This document shows positions 9,566 to 19,194 of a stretch of DNA of 64,000 nt, piece by piece. The notes beneath the pieces were generated by a model. It was not told where the DNA came from. It made no database searches and saw nothing but the letters and a program-made list of their open reading frames with translations. This stretch comes from Guadua angustifolia. Taxonomy: Eukaryota; Streptophyta; Magnoliopsida; Poales; Poaceae. Made by a program: the position numbers and the translations under genes. The stretch spans positions 43,047,854 to 43,111,853 of the forward strand of contig CM070520.1 of the NCBI GenBank assembly GCA_036346375.1. Direction: 5' to 3'. Position 1 is the stretch's first letter; every line of letters starts with the position of its first letter.

Positions 9566-12500
9566 TGTCTAGTACCGCAAATCGTTTACTAGGGTCTCTG
9601 GCTAGAATTGTTGTCTTCGTAAATCCAAGGATTTTCTTTTCGTCGTGGGTTCGAAGTGTCAGTCTTTGGAGTTGGTTGCTTTGTGGTCTCTAGAGGTGGT
9701 GTTGTTTATATTCTTTTTCCCCTAACCTCTCTTTCTCTTTCTTCCGATGTGTGGCTGTAATTCTTTGGGGGGGTGCCTCTTTTTTTTCCCCATCCCAGCC
9801 GACTCCTTCCCCTCTCCTTTTCTGGATTGAGCGCTCCCTGGCCGACTGCCCTCCTTTTCCCTTCACTGGTTGCACGCTCAAGGGGCTGCGCCTCCTTCCC
9901 AGCCTCGTGGCGATGCCCCTCCCCTCGCCGAATCCAATGCCTCCCCTCGTGTATTCTCCTGGCTTTCTCCCCTGTGCCTCCTCCCCTCCTGGTTTTCCCC
10001 TGATCGGTTCCCACCCTGGCCGACGGTAGCAGCCAAATCAACATGGCGAGAAGGAGCAAGAAGAAGAAGAGCAAAGAATGGAGAAGCAGAAGAAGAATGG
10101 AAGGAGCAAAGAAGAAGGCGGCAAGTAGCCGGAGAAGCAAGCAGCAGAAGACCGTGGGCTTTGGCTGCTCCGGCACCCCTGGCCGGCGGTGTGCTGCCCT
10201 TCGGCCGGCAGCAAGTCCTCAAGACAGCGCTGCCTCGGCTCCTCCATCTCCCTTCCTCCATGAGAAAAAAATTGAGGTAAAACCCTAGGAATTTAGGGGC
10301 TTAATTGCTTGCATGCTAGGTGTTTGATGAAATACCTAGATGGTTTAGGTTATGGTATCGCGGTGAGTTAAGTGTGCAAGGTTGAGGGATGGGCTTGGAA
10401 ATGCAAGAATCGATGCATTTCTTAATTTATGTCGAACTAGAATTTTAGCAATTGTTTTTACTCGTGCAATCTGTGGAAGTAATGTTACCTTGAGTGTTGG
10501 TTTGCTTTCTTACACTTTCTTGAGGAGAACAATGAAGGATGACATTGTTGTCCCCATGCTCGATTTTCAAATCAAAGATGGCCACATTGCACCTTTGGTG
10601 TATGGTTCACAGGGTGATTGAGATAATAGCTTGAAGATAATACTTGATTGGTCCCCTTTTCCTTCAAAGGAAGAGCTGCTACAACAGTTCAATGATATTA
10701 ATAGTCATGGGACTAAGGTGGCAATATACAATTTATGGATGAACGATGATGGTCTTTTAGAACTTGACTTTGAGGATGATGATGAGGACATATTACTTAG
10801 AGATCAAGGTATAACCAGTGGGGCAGCATCAAAGATTCAAAAAAAAAAGAAATTGTTCATCAACATATATTCCACAGGCTCAGATTTTCATTGCGTGCAT
10901 ATACATCTATCCTTTACCTTAGGAAGTTTGAAAACTTCCAAATTATATTAAGAGGAAAACCTGTTGAACAGATAAGCATTTCTAATGAACTGAAGTTTAA
11001 AAAGGTAGTTACTTACAAACCTCAAGTCGCACATGATTCTTAAGTGGTAAGTAAATTTGTGCCATAGTCATTCATTTTATCTGCTGTTCTTTTGCATGAT
11101 AGTCTGCACTTAATTCCATCCGTACCTTGTTTCTTAGCTTAGTGGATAATCATGCTCATGTACTGATGTTCCTTTGTGATTCCATTTTTTTGTGGCTATG
11201 AGTGAATTGAAGTTACAAAAAACAGTTAACACCTTGTTTAGGTATTCTTCAACTTATTAGCTCATGATGAAATGGTTCCTTCAGTTTTTGTTTACAACCA
11301 TGTTTCTACTGAAACCATAGGTCTCACCGAAGGTAGATGTTGGCTTTGCAAAGGAGGCGCCTGTTTTGGGCATTTTTTTTGGGATGAATGTCTACCATAA
11401 AAATCGACTAATATTGGGTTGGTGGTTTCTAGCGCTGCATTGGGCCGTCAGTTTATTGCCGAGGTTAAAGGCAAGTGCATCCCCTAGAGTGTTAGTAGGG
11501 TGTTAAATGCTTTGCTTGCGATAAGAGTATGAAAATTCTAATGATTTGGTTATGTTTAATAGCATATCTAGAAGTTGTTCTTAGCATGGTAATGAGGATG
11601 GATGAATGTTAGCAATGGGAAGGTAAGTTATTCAATTTCTATTATTGCAACGCCTGATGAATTGTACAAATGAGTATGGTTATGTTGAAGCAATGGATAA
11701 ACTGATTAAATGATAATGTGTGTGTTATATTCATGTTTGTGTTGTGCTTATAAACATGTCATTTGCATTTGCACATTCATTACAGAAGAGGCGACCCATG
11801 TTGATGTGGGCCTCTGTACTCACACGTAGTGAGTACAAAAGTTCTACCTCGTAGTCCCATCCACGGATGGGAGCGAGTCAGTAAGAGTAGGCCCCACCAC
11901 GGGATGGTTGGGATTGAGGGTGCACACCGACGGGTGTGCACTCAGCTATATCGGTATAGGCTAAAAGGTGCATTTTGAGTATGAACGCATAAAAGCATCG
12001 CATTTCATTGTGTGTTGCAATTGTTAAATGTTAATTGATGAGAATGGAAATGACAAGTTGAGGATTGAGTCGTGAACTCATCCTGGAATGATTATTGAGG
12101 CATGAGTAAGGTTCAGTTACGTTTCCGAGTTGGATGTGGTAAATGGGGCTAGTTACTGCTTCTTTTACTGGATGATTTCAATTAAGTATTGATTATGTCA
12201 AATGATGAAGTAATTGTGCTCTTATGTTGGTTTTGTATGAATCCAAACTGCTTCTTTTATTTACAGATGTCAATTAAAGAAACTATTACTTTATGTCTTG
12301 AAGTAGTTATATTCTAGACGAATTCATTACTTTTCATTATTGTTGCACTTTGCTGAGTCTTGGACTCACGCTTGTTTGCTTCTGTTTTAGGTACTTTGAA
12401 GTGACTCATGGGATGGGAGTAGAACACGTGCGACTTCGATCACCCGCAACCCATTTAATTGTTTCGTAAAACTGGTTGTAACTAATGCAATTGTATTGTG

Positions 12501-12894
12501 TTCATTGTTGTTGCATAGTTGGTTAATTGCCGGCTGAATATATGGTTGATTATCTAAGGACCTGTTAGAATGATATCATATAACTGCAAATGTTTTTCTG
12601 TCTGCTAAGTGGATGTCCTACTTTCTAGAAAGGTCATGCCGAAATTTTCTAAATTCCGGTGACTTAGTTTTAAACTGGTTTAGAGAGTTTCAAGGTCGAT
12701 TTTAATCTTTTATTAGAAGTAAAAGGTTAGTGACTCGTTCGTCGAGTTCTTAGTTCAATTGAACTTCTTTGTCGAGTTTTTATTTCTTGGGTCTTGTTGA
12801 GGACACTCTGGACAAGTATGGTTCCGGAGTGTTGTAAGTGTCATTTAGGGTCTTTTGGTAGCATTCGCGGTGCGTTTGGCGTCGGGGTGTTACA
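9566..12894 (+). repeat. Gypsy-type LTR 'A', carrying a captured MORC fragment
   Basis: The LTR opens tgtctagtaccgcaaatcg (LTR C has TGTAATACCGCAAATCG) and ends GGGGTGTTACA at 12894, giving TG...CA ends with a short inverted repeat. Its 3' third matches LTR B (ggtagcattcgcggtgcg just before the end). Its 5' two thirds match LTR C. A pyrimidine-rich leader (about 9710-10260) is followed by a GAG|GTAAAA donor-like site at 10274-10282, then by the MORC fragment. The direct flank after the LTR holds no tRNA-iMet primer site. At 3329 bases it is unusually long, as in LARD elements. Confidence 0.78.
10448..11412 (+). pseudogene. MORC: Captured MORC-family (GHKL) ATPase gene fragment, copy 1
   Basis: The frame starting GCA ATT at 10448 reads AIVFTRAICGSNVTLSVGLL, then YGSQGD, then YNLWMNDDGLLELDFEDDD. 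The latter is the hallmark of plant MORC proteins, in the S5-like part of the GHKL ATPase module. After a run of ten A (10839-10848) the frame shifts and continues RLRFSLRAYTSILYLRKF, then LRGKPVEQIS, to 11046. A 274-base GT-AG phase-0 intron (11047-11320) leads into a second exon (VDVGFAKEAPVLGI, then NVYHKNRLI). Lesions are TGA for Trp at 10619-10621, the A-run frameshift, and TAA at 11041-11043. The N-terminal ATP-binding motifs and the C-terminus are absent. MORC proteins act in heterochromatin compaction and transposon silencing. This fragment cannot be a functional ATPase. Confidence 0.92.
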
Positions 12895-13113
12895 GTGTAC
12901 AGTTTGAATGTTTGTTCTGTGGATGATAGCCTTCACACTGTTAGTCATCTTTGCATATTTGTTTCTACTTTAAAGCATAGTCCTTCACACTGTTTGGCGC
13001 CAGCTTGTTCTTTTTGGGCTTATTGATTTTGGCCATTTTGGTTTCTATTGCTCTTGTGGGGAGTTTTGAGGTGTTCAGAATTCGAGGTCAAATTCTGTTA
13101 AAGGGGGGAAGAG
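12895..13113 (+). other. Short internal remnant and polypurine tract between LTRs A and B
   Basis: Only 219 bases separate LTRs A and B. The end, aattcgaggtcaaattctg followed by the polypurine tract at 13101-13113 (aaggggggaagag), is nearly the same as the sequence before LTR C (19165-19194). It is therefore the 3' end of an internal region whose remainder has been deleted. There is no coding frame and no tRNA primer-binding site. Confidence 0.75.
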
Positions 13114-15224
13114 TGTAATACCGCAAATGGTTTTTCCAAGGTTTTTGGCCGGGATTGTTTTTGTCGTCTCTCAGTTTTAAGTTTCTTCTCAGAAAGTCCT
13201 GAGTTTTTGCCGAATGCTTTTCGGTAAAAGTTTTCTTTTTCTTCAGGCCGTAAGGTTTTTGTGGTTAGTTTTAGTCGGCAAATTTTTCTTTGGCCCGTCC
13301 GACTGGTAATCTCAGGGGTGGCTAACCCATTTAGGAGTGTTAGGGTTAAGGGTTTTAGGAGTGGGAGGGGTATTTCTAGAATTTCCCCTCCTCACCTACC
13401 TCTTCCACCTAATCTCATCTCTCTCTTCTTTTTGTTGTGTGGCTGTCATTTCTTTCCTTGGCCAGGATTTCTTCTTTTTCCCAAGCCAAATGCTCATGTT
13501 TTCTTTTCCCCAACCGATTGGCTTGCCTCCTTGCCCTAGCCGCATGCTCCTGCCTCCTCTCTTTGGAGCTCCCCTCCTCCCCATTCAGTCCTTTCTTGGC
13601 GCCTCCTGCCTCCAAAGAAGGTCCTCCCATGGCCGACGCCCTCCTGCAGCTCCATCTTCTCCCTCTTCCTCCTCCAAAGAGGCTTAGAGAGGTAAGAAGA
13701 GGTGATCTAATGGAGGTATTTCCTGGTTTGGTAGGCTCTAGGGTCCCTAGATTTGAGTTTTTGGGGGGGGGGGGGAATCTAGCTCTAGAAATGGAGGGAA
13801 TCATGTTCTGCTTTTCGGGCTTGTTCTGTCTGAATCTTGGAGCTGCGGTTCGAGCTAGATAAACTCATTTCCTGGTTGTTCAGCTGTAGAGGAAGTTGTA
13901 GCTTGTGCTTTCCTCTTTAATTTGAGCTAAAGAACACTCCATTTCATCCAGCCATTTGAAAGTTATGACCTTTCTAGTGCAGATCGCTCTGTGTTGGTTT
14001 TCGATGATTGATGTAATGTTCAACTGAAGGGTAGACCAAGTTGCTGGCGAATTAGACTTTTTGGTTGCCTAGAAAGCTAGAATCTTTCCTGTAGATTAAT
14101 AAAATGTATTTGTTTGCTAAAGTTATGATGTTTTGAACTTCTGTCCAGAAAACCTGTAAGTTCTGGAAGTCCAGTTTGGGGTTTTATGTTCAGTGGCTGA
14201 TTTGAGGCTCTCTGAGGTATCTCCTGAACATTTGGTAGTGGCAAAAGTTGTAGATAATCGAATTACCTTTCAAGAAGACCGAAATCACTAAATTTCGTTC
14301 AGCCGTTTGGAAGTTATGGTCGTTTTACCGAGCGCTATCCATTTGTGTCGCGATTGGGGCAGTTTGTGTTCAACTGCAGATTAGAGGATCTTAGAGGCCG
14401 AATCATGCTTTTTGCATACTTAGAAATAAGTGGTAATTTTCCTGTAGTTCGAGAAAATGTACTCGTTTATTTGATTTGGAGTTGTTAAACTCAAGTTATG
14501 CTTGTTGGAAGTCTGCTGTCCCGTTGGACAGATTTCTGGTTTTTAGGTTTTCGGAGGGTCGTGTAGAATCGTGGTTGTCCTGAATTGTTGTGGTTAAATG
14601 GTTGGCATGATTTTAGTGGGTTATAACTATTTGCAAGTGGTGTGACCCCGGGAGTGCCGTCAACTTCTCGCCACACTGTTTCAAGAGGTTTAAGGCAAGT
14701 GCGTTGTAGTGGTTGTGGCTTAGGTGGCCATTATGTTTTTGCAATATTACCGTTATCCTTGTGATGCATTAACATTGTTAGGTTTGATTTTGCAGGCGAT
14801 ATGATGAATGAGAATGGTTCAATGGTTATGCTATTATTTAAAACAAGTTTATATGCAAGTGTAACCCGTATATCTCTTACAGGGTATTTAGTTGATTGCT
14901 TGTGTAGTGTATATGCTTACGCTATGGTTGCATTTGTGTTTATAAGCACGTCTAGTAGGGCAATGGTCTTTTGATGAAAAGGTTAAGTAATCTGATGCAA
15001 GTGCATCGTTGCTTGAAATGATTTGTGTTGAATGTTGAATGTCATGATAACTTGCGATTATGAAGAGCTATCGTTTGAGATATCATACTATTATCACTAG
15101 TATGATAGGATAATGTGAATAATGAAGTGATAAGGTTTGATTAGTAAGAATGGATGATTTGGCGATCATGAAAATGGATTATGACTTTAACGGGAGTATT
15201 AATGATAATGGTGACCATGTAGAT

Positions 15225-15386
15225 ATGAGTGTCGAGAATATGAAAATGAGTGTCGAGAATATGAAAATGAATGTTGAGAATATGAATTTGAGTGTTGAGA
15301 ATATGGATATGAGTGTTGAGAATATGAATATGAATGTTGGGAATGCGGATATGAGTATTGAGAGTATGGATATGAATGTGAGGAAT
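15225..15386 (+). repeat. 21-bp minisatellite, seven full units plus a partial
   Basis: Units start at 15225, 15246, 15267, 15288, 15309, 15330 and 15351, consensus atgagtgttgagaatatgra. The period is a multiple of three, so the plus strand stays open and would encode a degenerate MSVENMx heptad array within a 103-codon frame (15150-15461). No start-site or codon evidence supports real translation. It lies inside LTR B. Confidence 0.9.
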
Positions 15387-15546
15387 GGCATTTGCATATG
15401 TGCATTCATGAAAAGTGCATTGAGCAAGGGCGGTGAGAAAGTCATCGTAATGTATGACTAATCCGTGTGCTCGGAGTTCCTACCAGTAGTCCCATCTCTC
15501 GGCGTAGATGGGAGCGGTGTTAGCGTGGGACCCGCTTTCGGTAGCG

Positions 15547-15796
15547 GGCAAGTCTGTTTTGCAGGCCCTTCCACAAGATGGTTGGGTTTGAGGGACGCAT
15601 CGACAGGTGGTGCTCGGCAATACCGGTATGTGCTAAAGAAGAAATGAGACATGCATAGTGCACCATGTAGGCAAGTCCTGTTTCGGCAGGCCCTTTCCAC
15701 GGGATGGTTGGGTTTGAGGGCACGCATCGACGGGTGGTGCTCGGCAATACCGGTATGTGCTACAGAAGAGATGAGACATGCATAATGCATCATGTA
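15547..15796 (+). repeat. Tandem duplication of about 125 bp in LTR B
   Basis: Unit 1 is 15547-15669 and unit 2 is 15670-15796. Both run from ggcaagtc through ggatggttgggtttgagg and aataccggtatgtgct to catgta. LTR A has the corresponding segment once, in diverged form (about 11890-11975), so the doubling is specific to B. Confidence 0.88.
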
Positions 15797-15823
15797 CGAT
15801 GAGGTGTGAGTGGTGAAATGAGA

Positions 15824-16051
15824 CATGGTTGTGTTGCATTATTTAGCATTTCATTGCATTGCATTGAAATTGTTAATTGTTGATTTATGTGAATGAAAGC
15901 ATGGTTGTGTTGTATTATTTAGCATTTCATTGCACTGCATTGAAATTGTTAATTGTTGATTTATGTGAATGAAAGCATGGTTGTGTTGCATTATTTAGCA
16001 TTGCATTGCACTACATTGAAATTGTTAATTATTGATTCATGGGAATGGAAG
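15824..16051 (+). repeat. Three tandem 76-bp units in LTR B
   Basis: Units begin at 15824, 15900 and 15976, each starting catggttgtgttg and containing aaattgttaattrttgat. The third is the most diverged. LTR A has one equivalent (about 12000-12050). Confidence 0.88.
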
Positions 16052-16680
16052 TGACAAATTGAGGATTTAGTCGTGGACTCATCTAGAAATGATTACGAGG
16101 CACGGGTAATTTTTACTTACGTTTCTTTTTAGTTGGTTGCGGTAAGTGGAGGTAGGTACTGCTTCTTGTACTTGATGATTTCATTTAAGTATTGGCTATA
16201 GCAAATTCTAAAGTAAATGTAATCTAGTTGAATGTATTACGTTTATTTATTGTTGCACTTTCTTTGAGTCTTGGACTCACGCTTGTTTGTCACTGCTTTA
16301 GGTACTTTGAAGTCGGCTCGTCGGGTTGGGAGTAGTAGCACGTGCGACTACGGTCTCTAGCAATTTAATTAACCGATTCGTCAAATCTGGATGTAATTAA
16401 TGTGGTTGTAATTTATTGTTCATCGTGATGAAATTTATTAATTTCTGTTGGGTGTGTGATTGATTAACTAAGGACCTGCTAGAATGATATCATAACTGCT
16501 GGTATTCTTTTGTCTGCTGAGTGGATGTCCATAGTTTTAGAGGAGGTGTTGCCGAAATTTTCGGTGAAAATTGGGAGTTAGTAGCATTCCGGACTCCGTG
16601 GGGAGTCGTGTTACAGGTGTCATTCGTTTAAATGGGTTTTTGGGTAGCATTCGCGGTGCGTTTGGCGCCGGGGTGTTACA

Positions 16681-19194
16681 GTTCTGTTGAATGACAAGGC
16701 TTGAGTCCTGTCATTTTCTAAGTCTTTTGAGAGTTGAGCTTCTTTGGAGGATTTGGTTGGCTTCTCTGGAAAGGAAACTACAACAGTCAGAGTAAGATGT
16801 AGGTTGACTGAAGGTCTTCCCATATGAGATTGGTAGAACGATTGAGTTGTTTGGGTGGTTGACCCTGTGGTGATAGATGACAGGAATTTTTATGTTGGTC
16901 ATGGTGATCCATGGCTAAAAGTAGTGATGATGACGAAGGAATACCAATTTTGGTTGAGGAACTTGTTTTAATAGGGTGATGGGATTAAATTGTTTCGAGG
17001 TGTTCTCAGTGGTTGGATTGTGTGTAGTCATAATAAGTTTTTATAAGGTGTGGCAAGTATAACCTAAGTCGAGATTGTAATTAAAGTGCGGAGAATTATT
17101 GGATTGAATATTTTGGAGCTTGGTTTGCTCTTTAGCGGCGGATGGCCTTAGAGCCATTTTGGCGATTTATGTCGCGGGGAGACCTTGTCTAAATTAGTAG
17201 GGACTTGAATAGTTGCTCTAATGTGCTCCTTGTGTTATTGTCAAATAGGCAATATGAGGGCAAGCTAATCTTACTAAAGGTTGCTTTGAAAAGCGACCAC
17301 TTAGAAATAGGTTAAGAAGTGGTGTTGATGGATATGTTGATTATGGATAAAATCTCAACCTGTTTCCCCTTGATAAGCATCTTGGGGGAAGAATTGGTTC
17401 AGCGTAAGTAATAACCTTTTTAAGCGTGGATGTAATCAATGGATGAAAGATTATGAGGAAGAAAGAGTTCTTAATTATGATTTGGTGTGATGATAGTTTT
17501 GGACTACTCCAGTTCATTGAACTACGCCACTCCGTGGTCGTGGCTAAGTATTGGCTCAAGATATGATTACGGAATTTACACTCAAAGTGTATGAATGGAT
17601 TGTGCCTTTTTAGTAACTAGAATTTGATGTCTTTAGCTCGTTATTTAAAAGAAATAAATAGATGTAATGGAAAATGTTGGAAGCTCTTGAGTGAGAGATA
17701 ATGGTATTAATAGTTCGATTGGAGTTGGACTTAAAGAAATGAGAATAATCTGTGTGAACATGTTTAAAAGGTGAATCGTTTGATTTAGTCTTAAGTAATT
17801 ATTGTTGGAAGAAGTGAGTTGCCCCCTTCAATTGGGATTATGGGATGTATTGTTTCTTAATTGAGTGTTGTCTCAATGTGAAGATTTATGCTTTGGAAAT
17901 TAAAATGATGGAAGTGGTTTGTTGATAGAAATAAACCTTTGTTTTCTTTGGTTTTGGGACCACTTCTGCAAAAGTTTTTCATGTGGAGCTCCTCTTTTGA
18001 GTTGAGATTTTCTTTGATATGAATCTTATTGCTTTGGCTTTAAGTTGAGAAAAGTGGTTAGCTTGTTAAGTGAATCGAGAATTTTTTTTCTTTGCTCTAG
18101 TGTGGGAAAAGAAAATGTTTAGTTGTGATTCCTTGCTTGAGTATAATTTGAGAGTATGCTCATTGATCTCGTTTTTCGGTCAAGATCATCCTAGGAGGAG
18201 AAACATGTGTGGATGGGATTTGATGAAGTCCTAATTGGGGTTAAGTGTTGCGGGTATATGGATTTAATGTGGAGAGTACTGAGAAGTGTTCCTTGTCGTG
18301 GTTCCGACCTTTGTAGGAGGATCATTTCATCGCGTTGTCCCTGGGTTGTGTGGGACTTTGTTGCAGGTGGGCGATTCATTTTGATAGTAAGGAATGACTT
18401 GGCCCTGTTGTTTCCAGGGCAACTGTTGAAAAGATAAGAATGGTGTTTTGGTTCCTGGAGGATTCCGGTGTTAAATGGTTAAAAAAATAAAAAAAATAAA
18501 AAAATAATGATATGTTCGGAATTGGTTAGAAGCTTGTTGGAATAAAGAATTCTGCGTGTGGCTCTTTGGTTAGAAAAGTTAATCAATGAGTAGAGATGGG
18601 AATCAGTGTTTTTCTGGGTTCGTAGGGGATCTCAGTGTAGAACCCAGCTGTATAATTGAATAGCTTGGGTGTTTTGGTGATAATTGATTGGATGCTTAAT
18701 AGAGTGATGGGACTCATGTTATTCCTGTCATCATGAGTTGGTTGATCTGCGGTACTGAGTTTGAGAGAGGAGATTTAAGTTGGGTGAGTGAAATTGAATA
18801 GAGAAATGAGAATTGAGTTTGGGAGTTAGTGTTATGATTGTCCGGGAAGAATAGTTGGTTGATTGGAGGTTGGGTATTGAATCGTTAAAGAAGAGTCGTC
18901 TGAGTTGTCAGATTAGTGTTGGTCTTTGAGAAAGGCCTGGCTTCCGAGTTTTGTGCCATGCCAATTTAAGGAGGTAAAGTGAGTGTTGATTCAAAAAGGG
19001 CTGGAATGAGTTAAGTTACTTGCTTCTTTTTATTAGGAAGAGAAGTGGATTGACTTTTGGAGTTCCTCTTGCGTGAGAAATGCCCGGATTTGTTGTTTCG
19101 GGTATCCTTGTTTTGTATTTTGTTTCCATTATTTTTGTTGGTGTTCTTGTTGTGGTCAGAATTCGAGGTTGAATTCTGTTAAAGGGGGGAAGAG
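16681..19194 (+). other. Non-coding internal region of the LARD-like element, with polypurine tract
   Basis: 2.5 kb of T/G-rich sequence between LTRs B and C, with stops in all frames at short intervals and no gag, protease, RT or integrase motif that I could find. It ends with aattcgaggttgaattctg and the polypurine tract aaaggggggaagag (19181-19194), directly followed by LTR C. No PBS resembling TGGTATCAGAGC follows LTR B. Long LTRs around a non-coding interior fit a large retrotransposon derivative that needs proteins from another element. An A-rich run lies at 18480-18508. Confidence 0.65.

Larger units (their letters stand above)
13114..16680 (+). repeat. Gypsy-type LTR 'B', without the MORC fragment
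   Basis: Starts TGTAATACCGCAAATGG right after a polypurine tract and ends GGGGTGTTACA at 16680 (3567 bases). A pyrimidine-rich leader (13390-13680) is followed by a good 5' splice-site match, AGAG|GTAAGA, at 13688-13697. At the position where LTR A has MORC sequence, B has unrelated T-rich sequence, and both rejoin at the ggttwaaggcaagtgc motif (about 11463 in A, 14689 in B). B also has three local tandem expansions. It is thus a second subfamily of the same LTR. Confidence 0.82.

Noticed and set aside
9706..10261. Long minus-strand frames opposite the LTR leader (up to 156 codons)
   Set aside because: Shadows of the pyrimidine-rich leader. The same happens at 13396-13804 and 19335-19740 in the related LTRs, without protein-level conservation.
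10043..10288. Lys/Arg-rich 81-codon frame before the MORC segment
   Set aside because: It arises from a purine-rich patch (aagaagaagag words) of the LTR leader, is not conserved in LTR C, and has no family resemblance.
12898..13020. tttggcgccagc (about 12997-13008) as a primer-binding site
   Set aside because: It resembles a TGGCGCC-type site but lies about 100 bases after the LTR end, whereas the site should follow the LTR within a few bases.
15150..15461. 103-codon frame over the 21-bp array as a repeat protein
   Set aside because: The frame stays open because the repeat period is divisible by three. No flanking gene structure supports translation.
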